47,979 nucleotides of DNA, taken from assembly GCA_014382285.1 (NCBI GenBank), contig JACNKA010000111.1, forward strand, positions 1 to 47,979, in the 5' to 3' direction. The notes beneath the pieces are model-generated. The model did not search any database. It worked only from the letters and a program-made list of their open reading frames with translations, and had not been told where the DNA came from. Source of the DNA: Nitrospinota bacterium (GTDB lineage Bacteria > Nitrospinota > Nitrospinia > Nitrospinales > VA-1). Positions 31,332-39,484 of this stretch are shown in pieces (the first letter of the stretch is position 1; every line of letters begins with the position of its first letter). A program made the position numbers and the translations under genes.

Positions 31332-32444
31332 ATGGAGTATAAAGATGTCGTAATGCCTGAATCCTTGGATGACGGCAAGAAGAAGAAGAAAAAAGAGATT
31401 TTAAATACCCGGATTTCTCCGGTGGACTTTGAAAAGATTAATGATGTGGGTGATTTGGTAGAATCGTTTCAATCGGCTTCCATTCAGGCTAGAAACCTCG
31501 GGCAATGCGCCAAGATATTTGGGACAATGCTTCAGGATGAAGAAAAACCCACTATTATTCTGGGGTTGGCGGGTCCACTGATTGCGGCGGGACTGAGAAA
31601 AATCATCCGCGATATGGTGCATTACAATATGGTGGATGTGATTGTTTCCACCGGAGCGATTTTATTTCAGGATTATTACAACGCTCTCGGCGGCGGTCAT
31701 TATTATGGCAGCCCAAACGCCGATGACACGCAACTGCGGGAACTCTTCATCAATCGGATTTATGACACTTATGTTGATGATGAATTATTTGTTGATGACG
31801 ATACGCTGGTAGGAAAGTTCGCCGATACTTTGGAACCGGGAAATTATTCCAGCAGAGACTTTATCTCCCGGCTTTCCGAAACCATAGATGATGAGGAGTC
31901 CATTCTTGTCACCGCCCGGAAAAATAATGTGCCGGTTTTTTGTCCAGCTATTAACGACTCCAGTCTGGGAATAGGATTGACACAGCATTACTATCAGGCT
32001 CGTAAAGCGGGGCGTGAGCCTATTACTATAGATTCCATTCGTGACAATTATGAACTCACCCAGATTGTGGTGAACTCAACCCGCACAGCGGCCTTTTATG
32101 TCGCGGGCGGTGTGCCAAAAAATTACATCAACGATTCGGTGGTGATGGCATATATTTTCGGCAAGGATACCGGCGGGCACAAGTATGCCTTGCAGGTGAC
32201 TACTGACTCACCTCATTGGGGTGGGCTGAGTGGCAGTACGTTGGCCGAGGCGCAGTCGTGGGGCAAAGTCAATAAAGAGGCAACTCACAGCATGGCATTT
32301 GTTGAGCCCAGTGTCTCTTTGCCTTTAATTTATGGTTATGCTTTTCAAAAAGGTCTTTATAAAGGACGTCCTCGACTGGACGTTGAATGGGAGGGTGATA
32401 CCTTGAAAAAAATTGCTCGCCGGACAACGTCAGATAGTAAATAG
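31332..32444 (+). CDS. Deoxyhypusine synthase-like protein
   Basis: 370 aa. Homologous to deoxyhypusine synthase: VIVSTGAILFQDYYNALGGG, CPAINDSSLGIGLTQHYY, YVAGGVPKNYINDSVVM, and the active-site region AEAQSWGKVNKEA, whose Lys312 matches the catalytic lysine that forms the aminobutyl intermediate. Eukaryotic and archaeal enzymes modify eIF5A using spermidine and NAD. Bacterial relatives are thought to include polyamine (homospermidine-type) synthases, and the substrate here is unknown. A poly-Lys stretch (KKKKKKE) lies near the N-terminus. The ATG at 31332 follows AGGGAGA; the frame is open upstream to a GTG at 31275 without a good site. Confidence 0.85.
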   Translation: MEYKDVVMPESLDDGKKKKKKEILNTRISPVDFEKINDVGDLVESFQSASIQARNLGQCAKIFGTMLQDEEKPTIILGLAGPLIAAGLRKIIRDMVHYNMVDVIVSTGAILFQDYYNALGGGHYYGSPNADDTQLRELFINRIYDTYVDDELFVDDDTLVGKFADTLEPGNYSSRDFISRLSETIDDEESILVTARKNNVPVFCPAINDSSLGIGLTQHYYQARKAGREPITIDSIRDNYELTQIVVNSTRTAAFYVAGGVPKNYINDSVVMAYIFGKDTGGHKYALQVTTDSPHWGGLSGSTLAEAQSWGKVNKEATHSMAFVEPSVSLPLIYGYAFQKGLYKGRPRLDVEWEGDTLKKIARRTTSDSK

Positions 32445-32448
32445 CATT

Positions 32449-32519
32449 AACTCCTCTGGGGAGCAAAGAGTCATCTCGGCAGAATAAGCCTTGGCTATTT
32501 GCCCCTCCGGCTAGGAGTT
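32449..32519. repeat. Inverted-repeat element between convergent genes
   Basis: AACTCCT at the left is mirrored by AGGAGTT at the right, with inner pairing GGGGAGCAAA...TTTGCCCCTCC. The left half (GCATTAACTC...GCAAAGAG...TCTCGGC) is related to the element at 31092. Its right end supplies the last codons and the stop of the CDF transporter gene. Confidence 0.7.
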
Positions 32520-33632
32520 GAGATCGAGATAGATCCGGGCCTGATCGATTTGTGGAGCGGTCTCAAGCTTGGATTTGATGTTTGCCACCAGAGCGTGGGA
32601 GCCTTCCATACTTTGCTTCGCGTTGATCTTTATAAAGACATCCACAATATTTTTTCCCTTGATATGATGCACCCGAATTTCGGGCTGCGAAATACTTCCC
32701 TCAAGTTCTGAAATCAAAGGCCGGGCAATTTCGATCAGCTCTTTTCTCGTGATGGGATAGATGGCCTCGACTTCTGCATCGGGTTCGCCATCAACATGAA
32801 CGAGCACGTCCTGAATATTGTCGAAAGCCTTGATGAGGTTGCGCCGTGCGATTTCTGCAACTCGGTGCCCTTCTGTGACTGTCATTTCGGGGTCAACGAG
32901 AATATGTACGTCGATGAGGAACTCTCCGCCAATGACACGGCTACGTAAATCATGAAAGTGAAGAACCTCAGGGATAGCCTTTAGAATAGTATGGATTTTT
33001 ATAGTGTGTTCATCACTCAAGGCCGTATCCATCAAGTCCCGCACCCCTTGCCGGGTTATGTCGATGCCGACTTTCACAATCATGCCGCCAACTATGGCTC
33101 CTGCCAGAGGGTCCATGAAAGGAAACCCCTGCCCTGCTCCGATGATACCGATTAAAGCCGCGATAGATGAAATGGCATCAGATCTATGATGCCAGGCGTT
33201 GGCGATTAAAGAGGGGCTCTGCATTGCCTCCCCAATTCTGAGGGTATAATGAAAAAGTCCTTCATTAATGATAATGGAAAGTATCGCCGCAATGGCTGCT
33301 AGCAAGCCCGGCGCGGGCCCAAAGTCTTCGTTGATCACTTGCCAGGTTTCATAAATGACGCCTATACCGGTCACGATGATGACCACGCCGATAACGGCGG
33401 CCCCAATTGTCTCTGCCCGTCCATGTCCATAAGGATGATCTTCGTCCTGCGGCATTTGACCTATTCGGTGGGTGAACAGGACAATGATGTCTGTCACCAA
33501 ATCGGAAAGTGAATGGATGGCATCTGCCACCAGGGCAACGCTGTTTCCCAAAATTCCTCCAGCAAATTTGAAAACGGAAAGCAGTAAGTTGGCGACTGCA
33601 CCAATAATTATGGCTTGGGTTCCTGGGGTCAT
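32511..33632 (-). CDS. Cation diffusion facilitator (FieF/CzcD-type metal efflux)
   Basis: 373 aa. Six membrane helices fill residues 1 to about 200. Metal-site motifs are visible: SVALVADAIHSLSDLVTD (HxxxD on TM2), HPYGHGRAETIG after it, and NAWHHRSDAISS on TM5 (HxxxD). The cytoplasmic C-terminal part is long and seems to hold two ferredoxin-like dimerisation modules (about 205-285 and 295-370) rather than one. It exports divalent metals (Zn, Fe, Co or Mn) in exchange for protons; specificity cannot be read. It starts 15 bp after the mutY stop, so queE-mutY-CDF is probably one transcript. Confidence 0.92.
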   Translation of the reverse strand: MTPGTQAIIIGAVANLLLSVFKFAGGILGNSVALVADAIHSLSDLVTDIIVLFTHRIGQMPQDEDHPYGHGRAETIGAAVIGVVIIVTGIGVIYETWQVINEDFGPAPGLLAAIAAILSIIINEGLFHYTLRIGEAMQSPSLIANAWHHRSDAISSIAALIGIIGAGQGFPFMDPLAGAIVGGMIVKVGIDITRQGVRDLMDTALSDEHTIKIHTILKAIPEVLHFHDLRSRVIGGEFLIDVHILVDPEMTVTEGHRVAEIARRNLIKAFDNIQDVLVHVDGEPDAEVEAIYPITRKELIEIARPLISELEGSISQPEIRVHHIKGKNIVDVFIKINAKQSMEGSHALVANIKSKLETAPQIDQARIYLDLNS

Positions 33633-33647
33633 GGCGTTAGCAAAGGT

Positions 33648-34730
33648 TTAAGACTCATTATTCATCAGGCTCTTAATGATTTTAACATTGGCGGCTGGAA
33701 AAGGATACGTGTCTAGCTCTTTTGCCTTCACCCAGCTCCATTCATCGCTCTGGGTCGGTGAAACTCGGCCTGAGCGGATACGGCAAAGGAAAACATGCAG
33801 GGTGACCCTGAAGCGGGTATAGCTGTGCTTGATGACCATGAGCTTTTCATCGATATGGAGAGACACCCCCAACTCTTCATTGATTTCACGGTGCAGGCAT
33901 TGTTCAGGCGATTCGCCGGATTCAAATTTGCCTCCGGGGAACTCCCATAATCCGCCCATCAGCCCACCGACTTTCCTTTTTTGGATGTAGATATTGTTTC
34001 GTCGCAAAATGACTGCGGCACTGACTTCAATTTTTATGGAAGGAGTTTTTTGCTTTTGAGGTGGGTAAAGATTCTGTTTTCCGGCTTTTTGTGCTTTGCA
34101 GTTTTGCTTCAGTGGGCAGAGTAGACAAAGAGGATTTTTGGGAAGGCATACTGTGGCACCCAGTTCCATGAAAGCCTGATTGAAGTTGCCGGCCCCAGTT
34201 TCAGGAAGAATGTTTTCCATAGCTTCCCATAATATGTTTTCTGATTTCCTAGTCCCTGCGTTTTCCTTGAGAAGAAGGAGCCGCGACAAAACTCTTTTGA
34301 CATTGCCATCAAGCACGGGAACTTTGTGGCCGAAGGCAATGCTGAGAACAGCTCCGGCTGTGTAACGACCGACTCCGGGAAGTTTCAGGATTTCTTCCAT
34401 AGAATCAGGGACTTTTCCGGAATAATCTTGCAGGATTATTTGTGCGGTCTTTTTCAAATTGCGGGCGCGGGAATAATAACCCAGGCCTTCCCAATGTTTT
34501 AAAATAGTAGACTCCCTGGCCCTTGCCAGTTTCTGCAGAGTGGGAAACGATTTCATCCACCGTTCAAAATAAGGGATGACTGTCTTCACTTGAGTTTGCT
34601 GCAACATGAACTCCGAAACAAGAATACGGTAAGGATTCCGGTCGTTCCGCCAAGGCATCTCTCTTTTTTCTTCGTCATACCATTCCAGTAATTTTTTTTG
34701 CAGAATCCTGCTGGAGTTGCTGGTCTTCAT
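33648..34730 (-). CDS. mutY: A/G-specific adenine DNA glycosylase with Nudix-like C-terminal domain
   Basis: 360 aa. The glycosylase domain has catalytic Glu40 (SEFMLQQTQV), a helix-hairpin-helix LPGVGRYTAGAVLS (117-130) and catalytic Asp141 (PVLDGNVKRVLSR). The [4Fe-4S] cluster ligands are Cys195, Cys202, Cys205 and Cys211 (C-x6-C-x2-C-x5-C). It removes adenine opposite 8-oxoguanine. The C-terminal domain (about 232-360) keeps an intact Nudix box at 267-289 (G-x5-E-x7-REINEELGV), which most MutY proteins have lost. It lies 57 bp after queE and 15 bp before the CDF gene. Confidence 0.95.
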   Translation of the reverse strand: MKTSNSSRILQKKLLEWYDEEKREMPWRNDRNPYRILVSEFMLQQTQVKTVIPYFERWMKSFPTLQKLARARESTILKHWEGLGYYSRARNLKKTAQIILQDYSGKVPDSMEEILKLPGVGRYTAGAVLSIAFGHKVPVLDGNVKRVLSRLLLLKENAGTRKSENILWEAMENILPETGAGNFNQAFMELGATVCLPKNPLCLLCPLKQNCKAQKAGKQNLYPPQKQKTPSIKIEVSAAVILRRNNIYIQKRKVGGLMGGLWEFPGGKFESGESPEQCLHREINEELGVSLHIDEKLMVIKHSYTRFRVTLHVFLCRIRSGRVSPTQSDEWSWVKAKELDTYPFPAANVKIIKSLMNNES

Positions 34731-34787
34731 AGGAAAAAGGCAAGGACTTTTGATGGGTTAGCAATGACATTCATGGACGGGGAGACC

Positions 34788-35426
34788 TCACACGCCGATA
34801 GCCTTTTTGCTCCAGATGACTTTGTGGAGCTGGGTCTGCAGACGCACCGGCAAACGGTCTTCAAGAATCCATTTAGAGAGGTCTTTCAAGTCGAGCTTGT
34901 CATAAACAGGAGAGAATAAAACCTGAACGGAGGCGGGCAGATTGTATTTTTGTAACAAGTCACGGCTCCATTCATAGTCGGCACGATCAAGAAGGACGAA
35001 TTTGACTTCATCATGCGGAGCAAGCAATTCCAGGTTTTCAAAATGGTTTTTTTTGTCCTCGCCGCTTCCGGGGCATTTGATGTCGAGAATTTTTATGACT
35101 TTTTCCGGGACTTTTTCGATCGACAGAGCCCCGCCTGTTTCCAGCATGACCTGATAGTCTTTTTGCAGAAGTGCGTCCATAAGAGGATAAACATCTTCCT
35201 GCATTAAGGGTTCCCCTCCTGTGATTTCGACCAGTGGTAGAGCAAATGTTTCTACCTTTTGCATTGTTTCTTCCATTGTGAGGTCCTTTCCTGCATGAAA
35301 TGCATAGGCGGTGTCGCACCAAGTGCACCGCAGGTTGCAACCTGTTAACCGGATAAAAACGCAAGGTAGTCCCGTGTGAGACGATTCCCCCTGGATGCTG
35401 GCATAAATTTCGTTAATTTTAAGCAT
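34788..35426 (-). CDS. queE: 7-carboxy-7-deazaguanine synthase
   Basis: 212 aa. A radical SAM enzyme of queuosine/7-deazaguanine synthesis that converts CPH4 to CDG. Visible: the substrate loop IYASIQGESSHTGLPCVFIR, the cluster motif Cys30-x3-Cys34-x2-Cys37 in GCNLRCTWCDTAYAF, the GGEPLMQ turn and LDIKCPGSGE. The other pathway genes (queC, queD, queF) are not in the window. Divergent from the flavin-binding gene at 35513. Confidence 0.94.
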   Translation of the reverse strand: MLKINEIYASIQGESSHTGLPCVFIRLTGCNLRCTWCDTAYAFHAGKDLTMEETMQKVETFALPLVEITGGEPLMQEDVYPLMDALLQKDYQVMLETGGALSIEKVPEKVIKILDIKCPGSGEDKKNHFENLELLAPHDEVKFVLLDRADYEWSRDLLQKYNLPASVQVLFSPVYDKLDLKDLSKWILEDRLPVRLQTQLHKVIWSKKAIGV

Positions 35427-35512
35427 GCGGTTTCTGAATTCCTGTCTGGATTTTGTCCTTTAAATAGATTACTTTAATTTTACAATATTTATGAAGGGAG
35501 GTTCATTAAACT

Positions 35513-36055
35513 TTGAGTAAATTCTATACGGAACTGGATGGAAAACTGCAGGAGTTTATCGCGGCCCAGAAAATATTTTTTGTCGGCACAGCGGCATCTG
35601 ATGGTCGTGTCAATGTGTCTCCCAAGGGTATGGACAGTCTTAAAATTCTCAACGCAAATCAGTTGATCTGGCTCAACCTTACGGGTAGCGGCAATGAGAC
35701 TGCTGCGCATTTGCTGGAACAATCTCGCATGACCCTTATGTTCTGCTCGTTTGAGGGGAAACCGCTGATATTAAGAGTCTACGGAAAAGCCCGCGCCATT
35801 CATCCCAGAGATGAGGAATGGGCGAAGTGGATCGCGTTGTTTCCGGAGTATCCCGGTTCGCGACAGATATTTCTGCTGGATGTCGATTCTGCACAGACCT
35901 CCTGCGGGTTCGCGGTTCCAAACTTTCAGTATCAGGAAGATCGAGGCGATCTGGTTTATTGGACGAAAAAAATTGGTGATGATGGAGTGAAAAACTACTG
36001 GAAAGAAAAAAACCAGACCAGCATCGACGGCAAACCTACTAAAATTTTTGAGTAA
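35513..36055 (+). CDS. Pyridoxamine 5'-phosphate oxidase-fold flavin-binding protein
   Basis: 180 aa. A split-barrel domain: FVGTAASDGRVNVSPKGMDS, then LIWLNLTGSGNETAAHLLEQ and RMTLMFCSFEGKPLILRVYG, typical of PNPOx-like proteins that bind FMN. It is too short and divergent to be the true vitamin B6 enzyme, and the substrate is unknown. The start is TTG at 35513 with GGGAGG 10 bp upstream. The spacing is a little long, but MSKFYTELDG is the normal family start. Convergent with the radical SAM gene. Confidence 0.8.
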   Translation: MSKFYTELDGKLQEFIAAQKIFFVGTAASDGRVNVSPKGMDSLKILNANQLIWLNLTGSGNETAAHLLEQSRMTLMFCSFEGKPLILRVYGKARAIHPRDEEWAKWIALFPEYPGSRQIFLLDVDSAQTSCGFAVPNFQYQEDRGDLVYWTKKIGDDGVKNYWKEKNQTSIDGKPTKIFE

Positions 36056-36079
36056 AACACAGTTGGATTCTTTATGCCC

Positions 36080-37501
36080 CTAAATGCCTAGCCGACTGGT
36101 GAGAATTTTGCTTCCCATACGGGCTTTGGCAGTGAAGTCAGCCCATGATTTTAACTGGGTGATTTGCTTCATGATGTAGGTGGGGCTGCGGTAGAACCGG
36201 GCATGGCATTCGTCCTGAATCTCACGTAATTCTTCTTCGGTAAAATCTTTGTTCCAGAATTTGATTTTAAAATCAGGGCTGGGGTTTTCGGCAAACTTCT
36301 GCCAATAATCTTCTGGAACGATTCCTTCATTCAACATTTGATAATAGAGTTCAACCTTTGGGTAAGGTGTGCAGATGGAAAACTGCGCATAATCGGGCTT
36401 AAGTTTTTTTGCAAACTCTACGGTGGCAAACATTTCTTCTTTAGTCTCGTGAGGTATGCCGATCATCATGTAGGCGAAGAATCCGATGCCAGCTTTACGT
36501 GTCATTTTGATTGCACGTTCGACTTTCTCCAGTGTTTGTCCCTTTTGCAGATACTGCAAATGTTTCGGGGTTGCGGACTCTATGCCAAAATGAATGCGGT
36601 AACATCCGGCTTGTTTGAGTGCGGCCACAACTTCAGGGTTGATGGTATCCACCCGGGCAGAAATTTTGAAATTTATTTTGACTCCCCGCTCGATAATCAG
36701 CTTACAAATTGCCAAAACATTTTTCTTGTCTATGGTAATGGTGTCATCGACAAAAAACAAATCGTCCACTCCCATTTTGACCAGTTCTTCAATTTCATCG
36801 ACGACGCTTTCGGGGCTGCGGATGCGGAACTTGGTTTTGCGAATATCGCAGAAGGTGCAAGCCGCCGGGCACCCTCTTGTCGCCTGAATGGTGAAGAACT
36901 GTCGGCCCTCTCCAATAATATGCTGGTAGCTTGAAACATCGACAAGGTGGCGGGCGGGAAAAGGCAATTCATCAAGGTCAAGAAGCTCGGTTTCTGGCAG
37001 GTTGATATGCGAGACATCACCTTGTTTCCAGCCCAGGCCGTTAATGGACGACAAAGGTTCTACATCCTTTTCCAGAGCCAGGGCCAGACGGGAAAATATT
37101 TTTTCTCCTTCGCCGAAAACCACATAATCGATTTCCGGAAGGTTGAGAGTTTCTTTTGGGTATAAGTTAACATGAGGTCCGCCGAGGCAGATTTTTAAAT
37201 TTGGGTGCTCTTGTCTCAGTACCTTTGCGGTGCGCAATGCATCGAGCAAATTGAAAGTCATGATGCTCATGGCGACCATATCTGGTTTAACTTCCCGGAC
37301 ACGGGCAAGCAGTGCTTCTTCCGAAACATTTTCCGGCGGGCAATCGATGAAGGTTGCGGTGTTCCCGGTTTCGCGCTCGTAGTAAGCGGCGACATAGAGA
37401 AGCCCGAGCTTCGGATAATAGCCTTTACCACCCTCCAGTGCTTTGGGCACGGAAGATTCGAGAGAAATGGTTTCGGGTGGGACGAGGAATAAAATTTTCA
37501 T
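36080..37501 (-). CDS. B12-binding-domain radical SAM protein
   Basis: 473 aa. The N-terminal cobalamin-binding-type domain (about 1-150) has KLGLLYVAAYYE and LKICLGGPHVNLYPKETLN, but no clear DxHxxG. The radical SAM domain shows RGCPAACTFCDIRKTKFRIR (C-x3-C-x2-C), VDDLFFVDDTITIDKKNVL and FAYMMIGIPHETKEEM. It resembles the BchE/HpnJ-type group acting on lipids, tetrapyrroles or unknown compounds. Hopanoid or tetrapyrrole neighbours are absent, so no function is assigned. The ATG at 37501 is preferred over a TTG four codons upstream. Confidence 0.88.
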   Translation of the reverse strand: MKILFLVPPETISLESSVPKALEGGKGYYPKLGLLYVAAYYERETGNTATFIDCPPENVSEEALLARVREVKPDMVAMSIMTFNLLDALRTAKVLRQEHPNLKICLGGPHVNLYPKETLNLPEIDYVVFGEGEKIFSRLALALEKDVEPLSSINGLGWKQGDVSHINLPETELLDLDELPFPARHLVDVSSYQHIIGEGRQFFTIQATRGCPAACTFCDIRKTKFRIRSPESVVDEIEELVKMGVDDLFFVDDTITIDKKNVLAICKLIIERGVKINFKISARVDTINPEVVAALKQAGCYRIHFGIESATPKHLQYLQKGQTLEKVERAIKMTRKAGIGFFAYMMIGIPHETKEEMFATVEFAKKLKPDYAQFSICTPYPKVELYYQMLNEGIVPEDYWQKFAENPSPDFKIKFWNKDFTEEELREIQDECHARFYRSPTYIMKQITQLKSWADFTAKARMGSKILTSRLGI

Positions 37502-37571
37502 GGGATTGAACAACTTTTTCCTTTAATATTAGGCTCTTAATTTTACCACAGAAATTTGAAAGGACGGCGTG

Positions 37572-38540
37572 ATGCCCATCGTTACCGTGACCAATATGTT
37601 TCCCGAAGCCGCGTTGGAAAAACTGGCGCCACATTGCGACTTACGCACCAACCAGACTGAAAATCCGCCCACAGCTGAAGACCTGAAGAAATACGCTTCA
37701 GAAAGCGCGGTGATCGTCACTTACTTATCGGACAAGATTGACCGGGACATTATTGATTGTGCGACGGATTTGCAGCTCATTGCCAATTATGGAGCCGGAT
37801 TCAACAATATTGATGTGGCGTATGCCGCTAAAAAGGGCATCTGGGTGAGTAATACTCCGGGAGTCCTGCATGAAACCACTGCCGATTTAACCTGGGCGAT
37901 GATACTGGGGGCAAGCAGGCGCCTTGTTCCTGCCGACCGCTTCACCCGCGAAAACAGGTTCAAGGGCTGGCAGGCAAAAATGTTTCTGGGGGGTGATGTT
38001 TATGGAAAAACCCTGGGCATAATTGGGTGCGGTGAAATCGGATCGGCGGTCGCTCGCCGGGCTTCGGGTTTTCGCATGCGGGTTCTCTATTGCAACCGAA
38101 ACCGGTTGCCGAAAGAAAAAGAACAAGCCTTGAACGCGGTCTACACGCCGTTGGAAGAATTGCTCCGGCAATCCGACTTTGTCACCGTTCACGCTCCTTT
38201 GACTGAACAGACTCAACACATGATAGGGAAAGAACAATTTTTAATGATGAAGCCCACGGCTTATTTCATCCATACCGCCCGAGGTAAAGTGGTGGATGAT
38301 AAAGCCCTGGTCGAAGCGCTGAGAGAAGGCAGAATTGCAGGCGCGGCACTGGATGTTTATGAACACGAACCCGCACTCACCGAAGGCATGACCGAGTTGG
38401 AGAACCTGATGTTGCTCCCGCACATCGGCAGTGCCAGTCATGAGACAAGAGATAAAATGGCCGACCTTGTGACGGATAACGTTTTGGACGCATTGGCAGC
38501 AAAAACCCCACGTTGCCTGGTGCCTGGTTGGAAGGCATGA
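37572..38540 (+). CDS. D-2-hydroxyacid dehydrogenase (glyoxylate/hydroxypyruvate reductase type)
   Basis: 322 aa. An NAD(P)-binding D-isomer dehydrogenase. Motifs: NYGAGFNNIDVAYAAKKGIW, the dinucleotide motif GIIGCGEIGSAVARR (about 152-166), catalytic Arg in HTARGKVVDDKAL, Glu in DVYEHEPAL and His in LLPHIGSASHETRD. Likely substrates are glyoxylate or hydroxypyruvate, though the exact acid is uncertain. The ATG at 37572 overlaps a GTG one codon earlier; AAGGA lies 9 bp upstream. Its stop overlaps the start of a 43-codon Cys-rich ORF (ATGA). Confidence 0.93.
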   Translation: MPIVTVTNMFPEAALEKLAPHCDLRTNQTENPPTAEDLKKYASESAVIVTYLSDKIDRDIIDCATDLQLIANYGAGFNNIDVAYAAKKGIWVSNTPGVLHETTADLTWAMILGASRRLVPADRFTRENRFKGWQAKMFLGGDVYGKTLGIIGCGEIGSAVARRASGFRMRVLYCNRNRLPKEKEQALNAVYTPLEELLRQSDFVTVHAPLTEQTQHMIGKEQFLMMKPTAYFIHTARGKVVDDKALVEALREGRIAGAALDVYEHEPALTEGMTELENLMLLPHIGSASHETRDKMADLVTDNVLDALAAKTPRCLVPGWKA

Positions 38541-38668
38541 CCCATAGTTGTTATAACCCAGGAGGCGCCGGGAAAGCTTACGGCATGTGCAACAGTTGCC
38601 AGCGGTGCTTGAAGGGTTTTGAAGATGCCGGAGTTAATGACCCGATTGTTTACACTATAACTCCTTGA
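38537..38668 (+). CDS. Possible 43-aa Cys-rich protein, translationally coupled
   Basis: The ORF starts at the ATG that overlaps the dehydrogenase stop (ATGA) and ends at TGA 38666-38668. It encodes MTHSCYNPGGAGKAYGMCNS and continues CQRCLKGFEDAG...YTITP. Four cysteines (5, 18, 21, 24) include a C-x2-C-x2-C cluster fit for zinc or iron-sulfur binding. There is no known family. Support is the coupled start and the patterned cysteines only. The last 14 bp overlap the convergent gene at 38655. Confidence 0.45.
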   Translation: MTHSCYNPGGAGKAYGMCNSCQRCLKGFEDAGVNDPIVYTITP

Positions 38669-39320
38669 CTATAACATCGACATCAATTTCTTTAGACCCT
38701 CCATGCAGTATAGAAATTATATCAAAAGTAATCTTGAATCTTTTCTTTTCTATATTTTTATTAATATCTTCGTAACTAACATCAGCCATAATGCAGGGAA
38801 ACGAGGACCAATCGGATGTTTTCATGTTTTCGTTGTCAAATACTTCCAAGTCTAGGAACTCCTCGAAGGCACATACATAATATTTCGGAATAGGAACCCG
38901 GTTCATATCATTCCTTTGATAGGCTGGGATAGCGTCAAATTTTCTAATATTTTGCAACTTTGTATTGTGAAAAGAGCGACCTATTTCAAGCATCCCGCCA
39001 ATATTTGAACCAACCAAATCAACGGAATCGGACTGGTTAATTATTTTTAAAAGTTCTTCAACCTCAATAAGCCAATTAATCGAAACATTGTAAGCAACAC
39101 CAGCACCAAAGTTAATAAACTCCAGAGGTAAACCATGAATATCCTCTATATCCCACTGCCAGAAGCTATCTTTGTGAATGGCCCTACAATTTTTTGATAT
39201 CAGTTTTAAAGCGGGACTTGAAATAGCTCTTTTTTGTTCCTTCATCTCAAAAATCATAAAAATACTAGCTAACCCAGTAAACAAAGCTGCAACTGCGGTA
39301 ATGAATATAGCCATTTCCAT
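38655..39320 (-). CDS. Hypothetical single-TM protein in an AT-rich accessory patch
   Basis: 221 aa. One N-terminal membrane helix (MAIFITAVAALFTGLASIFM, about 3-22), then a soluble, Asn/Ile/Lys-rich domain (about 28-221) with phrases such as FINFGAGVAYNVSINWL, reminiscent of membrane-anchored proteins of unknown role. I recognise no family. The sequence is visibly AT-richer and uses different codons from the neighbouring dehydrogenase and ychF, which suggests horizontal origin. It stands beside the DUF559 cassette. Confidence 0.6.
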   Translation of the reverse strand: MEMAIFITAVAALFTGLASIFMIFEMKEQKRAISSPALKLISKNCRAIHKDSFWQWDIEDIHGLPLEFINFGAGVAYNVSINWLIEVEELLKIINQSDSVDLVGSNIGGMLEIGRSFHNTKLQNIRKFDAIPAYQRNDMNRVPIPKYYVCAFEEFLDLEVFDNENMKTSDWSSFPCIMADVSYEDINKNIEKKRFKITFDIISILHGGSKEIDVDVIVKEL

Positions 39321-39439
39321 AAAAGTATACTTTATTAGCGTGAAAGGTTAACTCTTTTGATGTTATACAGGCCTTATTTTAGTGCAATTTTTTTATAAAT
39401 TGCAGAGGGCAAGCATTTTTCCCTATAAACTGTATTTCT

Positions 39440-39480
39440 CCTTCTCCCCTGGTGGGAGAAGGTTGGGATGAGGGGGATAA
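39440..39480 (+). repeat. Palindromic repeat flanking DUF559, left arm
   Basis: The stem-loop CCTTCTCCCCTGGTGGGAGA...AGG (39440-39462) is followed by the tail TTGGGATGAGGGGGATAA. The inverted equivalent is at 39831-39872. The tail ends 5 bp from the DUF559 stop. Confidence 0.85.
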
Positions 39481-39484
39481 AAAT

